Of a stretch of 64,000 nt of DNA, positions 1-8,251 are shown piece by piece; positions within the stretch are counted from its first letter, which is position 1, and the number at the start of each line of letters is the position of its first letter. A program made the position numbers and the translations under genes. This DNA comes from [Eubacterium] siraeum (lineage in GTDB: Bacteria; Bacillota; Clostridia; Oscillospirales; Ruminococcaceae). Below the pieces are notes generated by a model. It did not search any database. It had not been told where the DNA came from and saw only the letters and a list, made by a program, of their open reading frames with translations. The stretch is taken from NCBI GenBank assembly GCA_025150425.1, contig CP102281.1, forward strand, positions 310,001-374,000, written 5' to 3'.

Positions 1-1
1 T

Positions 2-2890
2 ATAAACACTACCGTAAAGGACTATATTGCTTCTTTCCCGAAGGAGCGTGCGCCGCAGGACAGAAGTGCGGAAAAGCAGGTAAAGGCCCACAGGGAAGCC
101 GTAAAGAGTATATTTGAGAAATATTTTATAAAGACCTGCGATAAGATAACCTCATTTGGAAGCGACATGGCGAAAAGCCTGCCTGCCGTAACTGCGCTTA
201 AAAATCTTGTACTGTGCTTTGACAAGGCATACAGTGCCGAAAAGCAGAGGCGTAACTGCGCCGACTTTTCCGATGCGGAAAGAGGAGTATATCGTATGCT
301 CTGCGAAAACGGCGAAAAGGTCCGTGAAAGAGCGGACTTCAGCCTTATCATTGTTGACGAGTTTCAGGACAGCAACAAGTTGCAGTACGAAATATTCAAA
401 ATGCTGACCGAAAACAAGCAGGGGCTGTATTTTGTCGGAGATATAAAGCAGTCGATATACGGCTTCAGAGGGGCACAGCCTTCTGTATTCTCGGCTATCT
501 GCAAATCGGACGATTTCGACAAGCTGCCGCTGAACGAAAATTTCCGCAGTAACAGGTGCGTTATCGACGGAATAAACACGCTGTTTGACAGAATGATGAC
601 AGAGGAGAACGGCGGTGTTGATTATGCGGAAAACGGCAGACTTATCTGCGGACTTGAAAAGGACAGCGACAGCCCGATTTCCGATGAGGACAAGACGGAG
701 GTCTGCATTGTTTCGGAGAAAGACAGAAAGAACGCAGTCGTTACTGAGGCGGCATATATTGCGGCAAGAATAAAGCAGATGATAGCACAGGGCTATAAGG
801 TCGGCAGTGACAAGCGTCCCTGTACCGAGGACGATTTTGCAATCATCATGCGTTCGCCTAAAAACCGCATTGCCGACTATGTCAATGTTCTCACCGCCAA
901 CGGACTGAATGTAACGTATAATCAGAGGGCGGTTCTGCTTGACCGACCTGAAATAAGACTTATGCTGTCGCTTCTCAAGGTCATAAACGACCCGTATAAC
1001 GACACCGAACTTGCAAAGGTGCTTATGTCACCGCTTTATTGCTTTACAGCCGATGATATGGCACGGCTCAGGACAGGAACATTCGGCTTTGACATAAGCA
1101 AAATCAGGGCGGAGTGTGCCGATGAACTTGAAAAATATTGTCTTGGTACAAAGGAAATTGTCGGAATGAAGAGAAAACCTCTTTACAGCTGTGTTATGCA
1201 GGCGGTGAGAGGCTACGATACATCGGAATACGAAAAACTCCATGAACTTACAAAGGATATAAAGCCCGATGCTAAATGTGCCGTATTTGTAAACGACCTT
1301 GACAGCTTCAGAAATGCCGCAACCGCTTCTTCACCTCAGGAACTTATCCGCAATATATATGACCGTATTTCAGCCGATGAACTGCTCAGTGTCGGTGACG
1401 ATCCGGCAACACGTCAGGCAAACCTTGAACTGCTCGTTTCATACGCCCGTGAGTATTCGGACTATAAGGACGGCGGTACGCTCGGCGACCTTATTTTCAA
1501 CCTCGAAAATATGAGCAGTCTTACTGCGGCACAGACGGCAGGCGGACACGGAGTAAAGATAATGTCAACGCATATGTCAAAGGGACTTCAGTTCCCCGTT
1601 GTATTTGTCGCAAACTGTGCATCGTCATTCAACGATGACGACTACACGGGCGATGTTGTGATAAGCGAGGAATATGCGGTAGCGTCAAAGAGTGTTGATA
1701 TTTCCACTATGAGCAAGATCCAGTCGCCTGCATATCATGCGGCGGCGCAGGAGGTAAAAAAACAGCTTGAGAGCGAGGAAATGCGACTGCTGTACGTTGC
1801 GGCGACAAGAGCCGAAAACAAGCTGATATTCACCGCCAATATTTCAAAGGCGTGTGATGAATATATGTCTGTGCTTGACGTAAACAGGGCAGGAAAAAAG
1901 GTCGGAAAGTGCAGCGGAAGCAGTTATCTTTCGTGGCTTATCGAGGTGCTGTCAGCCGAGTGCGATAAGGTAAACGATATGCAAAGCGGTATAATCGACT
2001 ACGGCGATGTAAGATATATCTTTTATCCGCTTGCATACGAAGGCGATGAACACAGCCTCACAATTCCTGCACTTAATACGGGGGCGGAAAATGCCGATGA
2101 ATATACAGATGATAAAAATAACGACAGCACTGACATTGCCGTTGACGAACAGTTCAGAAGCGAGCTTGAGAAAAAGCTCAATGCGGCATACGCATATGAG
2201 CCGCTGACGAAAATTTCCGCAAAATTTACAGCTACCGAACTTGCGGCTAATCTCAGAGAAAAAAACGGCGAGGAAAACTACGGCCTGTTTATAGGAAAGC
2301 CTTCATTCCTAACCGAAAACAATACGGGCAAACTCAGCGGAAAGCGCCGTGGTGACGCATATCATAAGTTGATGGAGCATATACCTTTTGAGAAAATACT
2401 CAGCGAGGACGAAATCAGTGACTATATCAAAAACAGTACCGCAGGTTTTCTTGACAAGGCAGAGCAAAACAGCATAGACGCAGGCAATATAGCGGGATTC
2501 TACGGAAATGACGTTGCGAAGCGTATTGTGCAGGCAAGTAAGAACGGAAAGCTGTACAGGGAGTATCCTATTTTCCACAGGCTTGACACGCAGTGCTACG
2601 ATCCTGCGATATTCGGGGCGGACAGCCGTGAAATGCTTGAGGGCGCAGAGCCTTATGTACAGGGTATAGCCGATATGTTCTTTATCGAAGATGACGGTAT
2701 AGTGCTGGTCGATTACAAGACTGACAAAACGGACGATGAGCAGAAATACAAGGACGATTATAAGTTACAGCTTGATATATATAAAGAGGCACTGGAGAAG
2801 GAATTTTCCGTGCCGGTAAAGCAGATGATAATATACTCGTTTACGCTCGGACGTTTCATTGATCTTGAAAAACCGGAGGAAAACAAATAA
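2..2890 (+). CDS. addA: AddA helicase-nuclease subunit, 5' partial
   Basis: This is the C-terminal part of the ATP-dependent helicase/exonuclease subunit A, which with AddB resects double-strand breaks and degrades linear foreign DNA. The frame is open from base 2, so the start and the Walker A motif lie outside the window; about 960 residues are visible, against roughly 1200 for the family. Visible superfamily 1 motifs are DEFQD (motif II, about 356-370), LNENFRSN (about 532-555), STHMSKGLQFP (motif V, about 1565) and LLYVAATRAENK (motif VI, about 1786). The C-terminal RecB-type nuclease motif VDYKTDK lies near 2708-2728. All catalytic motifs in the visible part look intact. The stop codon overlaps the next start (TAATG), so the downstream Abi gene is translationally coupled. 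The upstream neighbour is probably addB (inference). Confidence 0.96.
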   Translation: MNTTVKDYIASFPKERAPQDRSAEKQVKAHREAVKSIFEKYFIKTCDKITSFGSDMAKSLPAVTALKNLVLCFDKAYSAEKQRRNCADFSDAERGVYRMLCENGEKVRERADFSLIIVDEFQDSNKLQYEIFKMLTENKQGLYFVGDIKQSIYGFRGAQPSVFSAICKSDDFDKLPLNENFRSNRCVIDGINTLFDRMMTEENGGVDYAENGRLICGLEKDSDSPISDEDKTEVCIVSEKDRKNAVVTEAAYIAARIKQMIAQGYKVGSDKRPCTEDDFAIIMRSPKNRIADYVNVLTANGLNVTYNQRAVLLDRPEIRLMLSLLKVINDPYNDTELAKVLMSPLYCFTADDMARLRTGTFGFDISKIRAECADELEKYCLGTKEIVGMKRKPLYSCVMQAVRGYDTSEYEKLHELTKDIKPDAKCAVFVNDLDSFRNAATASSPQELIRNIYDRISADELLSVGDDPATRQANLELLVSYAREYSDYKDGGTLGDLIFNLENMSSLTAAQTAGGHGVKIMSTHMSKGLQFPVVFVANCASSFNDDDYTGDVVISEEYAVASKSVDISTMSKIQSPAYHAAAQEVKKQLESEEMRLLYVAATRAENKLIFTANISKACDEYMSVLDVNRAGKKVGKCSGSSYLSWLIEVLSAECDKVNDMQSGIIDYGDVRYIFYPLAYEGDEHSLTIPALNTGAENADEYTDDKNNDSTDIAVDEQFRSELEKKLNAAYAYEPLTKISAKFTATELAANLREKNGEENYGLFIGKPSFLTENNTGKLSGKRRGDAYHKLMEHIPFEKILSEDEISDYIKNSTAGFLDKAEQNSIDAGNIAGFYGNDVAKRIVQASKNGKLYREYPIFHRLDTQCYDPAIFGADSREMLEGAEPYVQGIADMFFIEDDGIVLVDYKTDKTDDEQKYKDDYKLQLDIYKEALEKEFSVPVKQMIIYSFTLGRFIDLEKPEENK

Positions 2891-3738
2891 TGCAGTTCAA
2901 CAAAACGCCTGCTACCATAAAACAGCAGATCGAGATACTGAGGCAGAGAGGCTGTATAATAGATGATGAGGAGTATGCAAGAAAGTGCCTTACAAATATC
3001 AACTATTACCGGCTTGCCTATTACTTTGCGCCGTTTCTGGAGCGTAAGGGCAAGTACAGGGACGGTACGACCTTTGAGCAGATAATGAAGGTCTATGATT
3101 TTGACAGGGTACTGCGCCGTATGCTGATGACATATCTTGAGGAAATCGAGATCTCAATGAGGGCGATAATCTCAAATTATCACGCTATGAAGTACGGGGC
3201 ACTGGGCTATCTCAATGCTTCGGGATTTGATCCGCATCATAACCATCAGGCGTTTTTGTCGAAGATAGAGCGGCTTATCGAGGCAAACGAGAACGAGGAA
3301 TTCGTAAAGCACCACAAGAAAAAGTACGGCGGTATAATGCCGGTGTGGGCGGCTGTAGAGCTGTTCAGCTTCGGAACGCTGACATATTTTCTGATAGATA
3401 TGAAATCTGCGGATAAGAAGGATATGGTTTCACAGCATTTTGATCTTAACTACAGAACGGTAGAGGACAGGATGCTGTGCCTGTCAGATCTCAGGAACGT
3501 GTGTGCTCATTATACGAGATTATATGAGAATCCGTTCCCGAATGCGCCGAAAAGCTCGGATGGACTTGGCTTTGAGCCTGACAATACGCTTAAATCCTAT
3601 ATGGCGGTGGCAAGGTCGCTCTATCCCGATAAATATAAGTGGGAGAATGAGTTTATACCTGCTGTTGCCAATCTTATTGACGAGTACGGGATGATAGATT
3701 ATATGAGCGGATACGGGTTTAAAAAGAAAACAACGTAA
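2890..3738 (+). CDS. Abi (AbiD/AbiF-type) HEPN abortive-infection protein
   Basis: This 282-residue protein matches the Abi_2/AbiD-AbiF family of abortive infection proteins, which carry a HEPN-type RNase fold. The N-terminus has the typical INYYRLAYY segment (about residues 37-45). The C-terminal part holds LRNVCAHYTRLYEN, giving the HEPN motif R-x4-H (R202, N203, H207), so the presumed RNase centre is intact. No transmembrane segment is seen. The ATG overlaps the addA stop by one base (TAATG), with GGAGG at about 2876-2880 inside addA. Abi toxins are usually solitary or paired with an antitoxin; here no protein antitoxin follows, but a highly structured RNA-like region lies directly downstream. 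Family assignment is from motif recognition. The role as a phage-triggered guard linked to AddAB is inference. Confidence 0.88.
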   Translation: MQFNKTPATIKQQIEILRQRGCIIDDEEYARKCLTNINYYRLAYYFAPFLERKGKYRDGTTFEQIMKVYDFDRVLRRMLMTYLEEIEISMRAIISNYHAMKYGALGYLNASGFDPHHNHQAFLSKIERLIEANENEEFVKHHKKKYGGIMPVWAAVELFSFGTLTYFLIDMKSADKKDMVSQHFDLNYRTVEDRMLCLSDLRNVCAHYTRLYENPFPNAPKSSDGLGFEPDNTLKSYMAVARSLYPDKYKWENEFIPAVANLIDEYGMIDYMSGYGFKKKTT

Positions 3739-3747
3739 TGATAAAAA

Positions 3748-3780
3748 GAAGCGGAGCGTGGGTTTCACGCTCCGCTTTTT
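3748..3780 (+). terminator. Terminator of the addA-abi operon
   Basis: A 10-bp GC-rich stem (3751-3760 with 3766-3775) with a GGTTT loop is followed by TTTTT. The 31 bases at 3749-3779 recur exactly at 4287-4317. Confidence 0.9.
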
Positions 3781-3802
3781 GCAGAAATGTCTTTTATTTG
3801 AT

Positions 3803-4151
3803 GTGCTGTGCTTCTGCTATATTGTTCAGTTCTGACTATGATAGCAAGCTACCGATAGTGCTATTTGTCGGACAGCACTTCTCGGGTTCGCTATTCGAGT
3901 GGGTACACCTGTCAATATGAAAGAGGGAGACAACCAAAGGGATCAGGACAAGGGACTTGACAGCCCCTCTCCCTGTCCCTTAGGTTTTCTCCCTCTTGGC
4001 TCCCTCTTTCCTTACCCATACCCACACCCCGTCGGGGTGTTGGAGGAACTCGAATAGCCACCTGAACATTGTACATCCTGTCAATGCAGGGACGCTTAAC
4101 GCTACACGTCCGCAGGTTAGTACATATATCTCAGGTTAGTAGCGTTTTTTT
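3803..4151 (+). ncRNA. Candidate structured RNA downstream of abi
   Basis: This ORF-less stretch contains a dense set of complementary segments: 3803-3809 with 3872-3878, enclosing 3841-3846 with 3859-3864; 3890-3900 with 4048-4058 (11 bp); 3899-3905 with 4019-4025; a long arm 3921-3942 with 3976-3997 (about 20 of 22 paired; 3919-3928 can alternatively pair with 4001-4010); and the perfect 7-bp hairpin 4024-4030/4034-4040. It ends with 4098-4105 paired to 4139-4146, running into seven T (4145-4151), which looks like a Rho-independent end. A direct repeat CAGGTTAGTA occurs at 4113 and 4132. A weak promoter-like pair TTGATG-16-TATTGT lies at 3798-3825. It could be a free RNA, a partner of the Abi protein, or a non-coding mobile element. 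I cannot assign it to a known RNA family. Confidence 0.5.
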
Positions 4152-4286
4152 GAAAGGTCAATGTCAGTGCAGTTGCAATGATAATGTCACGAAAATATTA
4201 ACTCCTTGTCGGTACGGGAAGCGTTTTCGGTGGTGTTGGCGATATATTTCGCTGTACAGCTTTAATAATCTGGTTTTAGATAGATA

Positions 4287-4317
4287 AAGCGGAGCGTGGG
4301 TTTCACGCTCCGCTTTT
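4287..4317. terminator. Bidirectional terminator copy, ends galU
   Basis: This is an exact copy of the 31-bp hairpin at 3749-3779. It has A-rich and T-rich flanks, so it can work in both directions, and it lies just past the galU stop codon on the minus strand. Confidence 0.85.
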
Positions 4318-4327
4318 GTTGTTATAT

Positions 4328-5197
4328 TTATATATCCAGCGTCTTAAGATATGCCCTGAAATCCTCGCCTATCTCGGGGTGATTCAGTGCAACCTCAACA
4401 CAGGCCTTCATTATGCCGAGCTTGTTGCCCATATCATAACGTGTGCCGGTGAAGTCAACGCCCACCATACCCTCGCTCTTTGCAAGCTGTTTCATAGCAT
4501 CGGTAAGCTGATATTCGCCGCCTGCGCCTGTCGGGAGGGTTGCGAGAATATCGAATATCTTAGCAGGAAGAACGCATCTGCCGAGTATGGCGAAGTTTGA
4601 GATCACTTCCTCGGGCTTGGGCTTTTCGATCATATCCGAAATGCTGTAGAGGTTGTCTTCAAGTGGCTTTACGTCAAGCGTGCAATATTTCAGCACAAGC
4701 TCAAACGGAACTTCCTTCATACTTACGACAGCCTTGCCGTACTTCTCGTACGCTCTGCAGCACTGTGCCGTGCAGGGATCGTCACCGATTATAACATCGT
4801 CGCCGTAGATAACTACGAAGGGATCGTTTCCGACAAACTGCTTTGCATACATAACAGCGCCGCCTGTGCCGTTCTGCATCTGCTGACGGACGTAGGTGAT
4901 GTTCTTGCCCATTTCGGCAATGTCGCATACTACCTTGTAGAATTCTGTCTTTCCGCCTGCAAGGAGCTGAGCCTCAAGATCGGGCTTGCGGTCGAAGTGA
5001 TCCTCGACCTCCTGCTTGCCTCTCGACAGAACTATCAGTATCTCTGTTATGCCTGAGTTTATGACTTCCTCAACGATATACTGTATAGCGGGCTTGTCGA
5101 CAATATTCAGCATTTCCTTCGGAATAGCCTTACTTGCAGGGAGAACTCGTGTTCCGAAGCCTGCGGCGAGTATTACTGCCTTTTTAACTTTTTCCAT
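4328..5197 (-). CDS. galU: UTP-glucose-1-phosphate uridylyltransferase
   Basis: This 289-residue protein makes UDP-glucose from UTP and glucose 1-phosphate, feeding cell-surface glycan and glycolipid synthesis in the cytoplasm. The nucleotidyltransferase signature is at the N-terminus: AAGFGTRVLPASKAIPKEM (about residues 11-29), with the GxGTR loop at 13-17 and Lys27 in the PK pair. Further family blocks are DKPAIQYIVEE, VIYGDD (metal/nucleotide region) and GEYQLTDA. Length is typical of bacterial GalU. An AAGGACAGG ribosome site precedes the ATG. The gene is about 140 bases downstream of the SCP2-like gene on the same strand, with a hairpin between them. No clear promoter was found in that gap, so expression may partly come from read-through. 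Confidence 0.96.
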   Translation of the reverse strand: MEKVKKAVILAAGFGTRVLPASKAIPKEMLNIVDKPAIQYIVEEVINSGITEILIVLSRGKQEVEDHFDRKPDLEAQLLAGGKTEFYKVVCDIAEMGKNITYVRQQMQNGTGGAVMYAKQFVGNDPFVVIYGDDVIIGDDPCTAQCCRAYEKYGKAVVSMKEVPFELVLKYCTLDVKPLEDNLYSISDMIEKPKPEEVISNFAILGRCVLPAKIFDILATLPTGAGGEYQLTDAMKQLAKSEGMVGVDFTGTRYDMGNKLGIMKACVEVALNHPEIGEDFRAYLKTLDI

Positions 5198-5264
5198 TAT
5201 TGGTACCTGTCCTTGTTCTGATGTATTCCCTACCGTTTTTCTTCATATCCACATATAATATAAT

Positions 5265-5294
5265 TTGCAGACGTAATGGAAATTACGCCTGCAA
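5265..5294 (-). terminator. Hairpin between SCP2-like gene and galU
   Basis: A 13-bp stem with one mismatch (5265-5277 with 5282-5294, loop 5278-5281) is followed on the minus strand by an AT-rich tail rather than a pure T-run. It is a possible partial terminator of the upstream gene. Confidence 0.5.
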
Positions 5295-5336
5295 TTATTA
5301 TTTTAAGCGTCAACGCTTATATTCTGTTTTGCAAAA

Positions 5337-5963
5337 TTACTTGATAAGTGCTTCGTAAGCCTTGAGCAGCTTTGTAAAGCAACCGATAGCGTAGAAGTCA
5401 CCGCTTATAGCCTTTGCAACGAAATCGTACTTGCCGTTTACAACAGCAACAACGTCAGCGATGGGCATATCTATATGTACATCGTTGTCGATGTAGCCCC
5501 AAGGCTCTACTGTTACCTTACCGTCATCAATAAGAATATAAATGTAGAATTCCTTCTCGCCGTAAGCCTTGATCTCTATAGCAATCTTTTCGTTTACCTT
5601 TGAAACGTCCTTCTTTGCGAACTTTTCTCTTACCATATCTGCAAGAGCAAACTTGTCGGGTTCTGCGGGAGCAGCCTTCTTAGCTTCTTTCTTAGCGGGC
5701 TTAGCGGGAGCTTCCTTCTTAGCAGCGGGAGCGGGCTTCTTAGCAGCGGGAGCGGCCTTCTTAGCGGCGGGCTTCTTTGCAGGTGCCTTTTCAGCAACCT
5801 TTTCAGTAGCCTTTTCAACTGCCTTTTCAGCAACCTTCTCAACAGCCTTTACGGCCTTTACGGCATCTGCCTTTACCTCAGCGGCAGCCTTTACAGCTTC
5901 AGTCTTTACAGCTTCAGCTACGGGAGTCTTGGTTCCTGTCGTATTTGTCTTCTTAGTAGCCAT
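5337..5963 (-). CDS. Ala/Lys-rich tail fused to SCP2-like domain
   Basis: This 208-residue protein has two parts. Residues 1 to about 105 are low complexity, dominated by Ala, Lys, Pro and Glu with AAKK/KKAAP repeats that resemble histone H1-like or membrane-anchor tails. Residues about 106-208 resemble an SCP2-type lipid-binding fold, with GEKEFYIYILIDDGKVTVEP, a DNDVHIDM segment and VNGKYD...ISGDFYAIG near the end. SCP2 domains bind lipids in a cytoplasmic cavity; the ligand here is unknown. I place the start at MATKK because AAAGGA lies at proper spacing; a longer reading frame starting 42 bases upstream lacks that support. There are no signal peptide and no membrane segments. A strong promoter lies at 6036-6064. 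The fusion function is unknown; DNA or polyanion binding by the basic tail is inference. Confidence 0.75.
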   Translation of the reverse strand: MATKKTNTTGTKTPVAEAVKTEAVKAAAEVKADAVKAVKAVEKVAEKAVEKATEKVAEKAPAKKPAAKKAAPAAKKPAPAAKKEAPAKPAKKEAKKAAPAEPDKFALADMVREKFAKKDVSKVNEKIAIEIKAYGEKEFYIYILIDDGKVTVEPWGYIDNDVHIDMPIADVVAVVNGKYDFVAKAISGDFYAIGCFTKLLKAYEALIK

Positions 5964-6035
5964 TTCACTTAGATCCTTTCTGTATTTGCTGCCTGTCGGC
6001 AACAAGTGTACGGGGATTGTTCCCCTCTATTGCAT

Positions 6036-6064
6036 ATAATACCATATACATTTGGAAAAAACAA
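6036..6064 (-). promoter_or_regulatory. SigA-type promoter of SCP2-like gene
   Basis: On the minus strand this reads TTGTTT (6059-6064), a 17-base spacer, then TATTAT (6036-6041). It lies about 70 bases upstream of the start codon. Confidence 0.75.
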
Positions 6065-6268
6065 GGGCTTTTATTGTCTTTTCGCTTTTCTTCACAAAAA
6101 ACAGTGCAAAATCATACAATATGATAGCAAAAATGTAGCGGATAACAGCGTAATATGCGTTTTAAGGTGATTTATCGGTGTTTTCTAAAGGTTATACACG
6201 ATATTCATAAAGCATACATACGTCATACGGCGCAGATATAAATTTCTGAGAAAGCGTGGTAAACGAAT

Positions 6269-7144
6269 ATGAAACTTATTATACTCGGCGGAGATGTCCG
6301 CTTACGTTACACAGCCGACAGGCTGAGCAGAAAGCACGAGGTGTATACCTACGGGCAAAGCGATCGTGATATGCTTCCCGACGGGAAGTGCGACGCCGCT
6401 GTGCTTGGTATCCCTGCAAGCCGTGACGGCATAAACATAAACGCTCCGCTATGCGATGAGCCGATACCTCTTTCACTGCTGACGGCATTACTAAAGCCGC
6501 ACGGCATAGTTATCGGCGGTATGATAACTCCTGCGGTGAAAAATTTCTGTGCAAAAAACGAGTTTTTCTGCGAGGATCATTATGCCGATGAGGCGGTGAT
6601 GCTGAGAAATGCGGTGCCGTCAGCCGAGGGTGCGCTTGCTGTCGGGATAAACGCAACGCCTATACAGATGCTCGGTCAGAAGGTGCTTATACTGGGCTTT
6701 GGCAGAATCGCGTCACAGCTTGCGCTGTATCTTACGGCGATGGGCTGTGAGGTTACAGTAGCGGCAAGAAGCCGTGAAAAACGTGCAAAAGCCAGAATGT
6801 CGGGCTGTCACGCTGTCGGCTTTGACGCACTGTGTAACACGTTGCCTGAGGTAACGCTGATATATAATACAGTGCCGTGCGCCGTGATAGGTGAAAGCGA
6901 GCTTTCGGCACTTGACAGCGAGGCTGTATATATCGAGCTTGCGTCTGAGTGGGGTATTGATAAGACGGCAATGAAAAACTATGACGGCAAGGCAAGGATA
7001 ATAAGGGCAGGCGGTCTGCCGTCACGGACAGCGCCTGTGACCGCAGGAGAGATAATAGCCGACTGCGTGGAGGAAATACTTGAAACTTATATTGACAAGA
7101 TAAGCAACTGCGATAAAGAAAGGGGCGGTAACCGTGAGCCGTGA
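6269..7144 (+). CDS. dpaA: Dipicolinate synthase subunit A
   Basis: This 291-residue subunit is one half of dipicolinate synthase, which oxidises dihydrodipicolinate to dipicolinic acid in the mother cell during sporulation; the product is loaded into the spore core. It starts with MKLIILGGDVR. A Rossmann-type nucleotide fold lies in the second half (QKVLILGFGRIASQLA, about residues 132-147) followed by VAARSREKRAKA. Length matches SpoVFA. It overlaps dpaB by 11 bases, so the two are co-translated. In Bacillus the pair is followed by asd-dapG-dapA; here it stands alone before a repair operon. A sporulation sigma-G or sigma-K promoter could not be defined in the preceding 260 bases with any confidence. 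Confidence 0.93.
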   Translation: MKLIILGGDVRLRYTADRLSRKHEVYTYGQSDRDMLPDGKCDAAVLGIPASRDGININAPLCDEPIPLSLLTALLKPHGIVIGGMITPAVKNFCAKNEFFCEDHYADEAVMLRNAVPSAEGALAVGINATPIQMLGQKVLILGFGRIASQLALYLTAMGCEVTVAARSREKRAKARMSGCHAVGFDALCNTLPEVTLIYNTVPCAVIGESELSALDSEAVYIELASEWGIDKTAMKNYDGKARIIRAGGLPSRTAPVTAGEIIADCVEEILETYIDKISNCDKERGGNREP

Positions 7145-7730
7145 GCTTGACAGTTTACTTTGCGGAGTAAAGGTCGGATTCTGTATGACGGGTTCGTTCT
7201 GCACATTCTCTAAGGCATTTTCGGCGATGGAGGCATTGCGTGACGCAGGCTGTGATATTCTTCCGGTAATGTCGCTGAGCGCAGGAACTGTCGATACACG
7301 TTTCGGCACTGCACAGGAGCATATAAAAAGAGCGGAGAATATCTGCGGAAAGCGTGTCATAATGTCTGTTGCGGACGCAGAGCCGATAGGTCCTAAAAGG
7401 CTGACGGATATAATGATTGTCGCTCCGTGTACGGGAAACACGATGGCAAAGCTCGCAAGAAGCATAACCGATACTCCTGTCACTATGGCGGTAAAAAGCC
7501 ACCTCAGAGGAGCAAGACCTGTGCTTATCGCCTGTGCGACAAATGATGCGCTTGCAGGGTCGCTTAAGAATATCGGATTTCTTATGAACTGCAGAAACTA
7601 TTACTTCGTTCCGCTCGGACAGGACGATCCGCTGAAGAAGCCTTGCTCATTGGTGGCGGATTTTTCGCTGATACCGCAGGCGGTTGGTGCGGCACTGGAG
7701 AATAAACAGCTTCAGCCTGTGCTTATATAG
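7134..7730 (+). CDS. dpaB: Dipicolinate synthase subunit B (flavoprotein)
   Basis: This 198-residue flavoprotein-fold subunit is required with DpaA for dipicolinate formation in sporulation. The N-terminus reads CGVKVGFCMTGSFCTF, the phosphate-binding loop of the flavoprotein family. The central blocks IVAPCTGNTMAKLA (about residues 99-112) and LIACATNDALAG are characteristic of SpoVFB. The start is GTG at 7134, set by AGGGGCGG at 7121-7128 and by the overlap with dpaA; an ATG start would cut off the flavin loop. No terminator is evident before the next promoter, which lies immediately after the stop. Confidence 0.93.
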   Translation: MSRELDSLLCGVKVGFCMTGSFCTFSKAFSAMEALRDAGCDILPVMSLSAGTVDTRFGTAQEHIKRAENICGKRVIMSVADAEPIGPKRLTDIMIVAPCTGNTMAKLARSITDTPVTMAVKSHLRGARPVLIACATNDALAGSLKNIGFLMNCRNYYFVPLGQDDPLKKPCSLVADFSLIPQAVGAALENKQLQPVLI

Positions 7731-7733
7731 CGG

Positions 7734-7762
7734 TTGACACGTTTCTTTTCTTGTCGTATAAT
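7734..7762 (+). promoter_or_regulatory. Consensus SigA promoter of nim-ogt-alkD operon
   Basis: TTGACA (7734-7739), 17 bases, TATAAT (7757-7762): both boxes are perfect consensus. It sits directly after the dpaB stop and about 28 bases before the start codon. Confidence 0.92.
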
Positions 7763-7789
7763 TGTTTTAATAAAAGCGGAGGTTTACAA

Positions 7790-8251
7790 ATGAGAAGAAA
7801 AGACCGTGAAATAACCGACAAGAATGAGATAATGGATATTATCGACCGTTCAAAAGTAATACGCATTGCTTTTACGGGAGAGGAGTATCCTTATGTACTG
7901 CCGTTCAACTTCGGATATGAAGAAAAGGACGGCAGAATGTACTTTTATATACACACTGCCACCGAAGGCAAAAAGAACCGACTTTTAGACGAGAACAACA
8001 AAGTCGCTTTTGAACTTGACAACTGCCGTGATTATGTCGAAGGCAGTATAACAAGTCTTTATGAAAGCGTTGCAGGCTGTGGTGTAATGACGGAAATAGC
8101 CGATATGTCCGAAAAGCTGTCCGCACTTGGCTTGATACTTAAGCAGTACGGAGAGAAAACCTATAAGCCCGACAGCTCATGCGCATCAAGGACGAGGGTA
8201 TACCGCCTTGAAGCAAAAGAGGTCAGCGGAAAGGCAAACAGGGGCAAATGA
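7790..8251 (+). CDS. NimA-like flavin-binding PNPOx-family protein
   Basis: This 153-residue protein belongs to the pyridoxamine 5'-phosphate oxidase-like split-barrel family. It is closest to the NimA-type group that starts MRRKDREI and binds FMN. Relatives reduce nitroimidazoles or act as general flavin reductases; the substrate here is not known. Visible blocks are RIAFTGEEYPYVLPFNFGY, FYIHTATEGKKNRLL (His then Lys in the FMN contact region) and YESVAGCG. The start is the ATG preceded by GCGGAGG at 7777-7783; a longer in-frame reading from 7751 would overlap the -10 box and is rejected. It heads a three-gene operon with two alkylation-repair genes (ATGA overlap with the next), suggesting a chemical-stress context. 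Confidence 0.85.
   Translation: MRRKDREITDKNEIMDIIDRSKVIRIAFTGEEYPYVLPFNFGYEEKDGRMYFYIHTATEGKKNRLLDENNKVAFELDNCRDYVEGSITSLYESVAGCGVMTEIADMSEKLSALGLILKQYGEKTYKPDSSCASRTRVYRLEAKEVSGKANRGK

Noticed and set aside
3738-3920. Sixty-codon frame after abi as a protein antitoxin
   Set aside because: It starts within the terminator hairpin region, encodes the hairpin itself, lacks a ribosome site and shows no antitoxin features.
5569-6039. Long plus-strand reading frame opposite the SCP2-like gene
   Set aside because: It is the antisense of the Ala/Lys-rich tail; low-complexity codons keep several frames open, and it has no ribosome site.
6100-6268. Sigma-G or sigma-K promoter before dpaA
   Set aside because: Several CATA-containing segments occur but none fits a -10 box with a correctly spaced -35 box.
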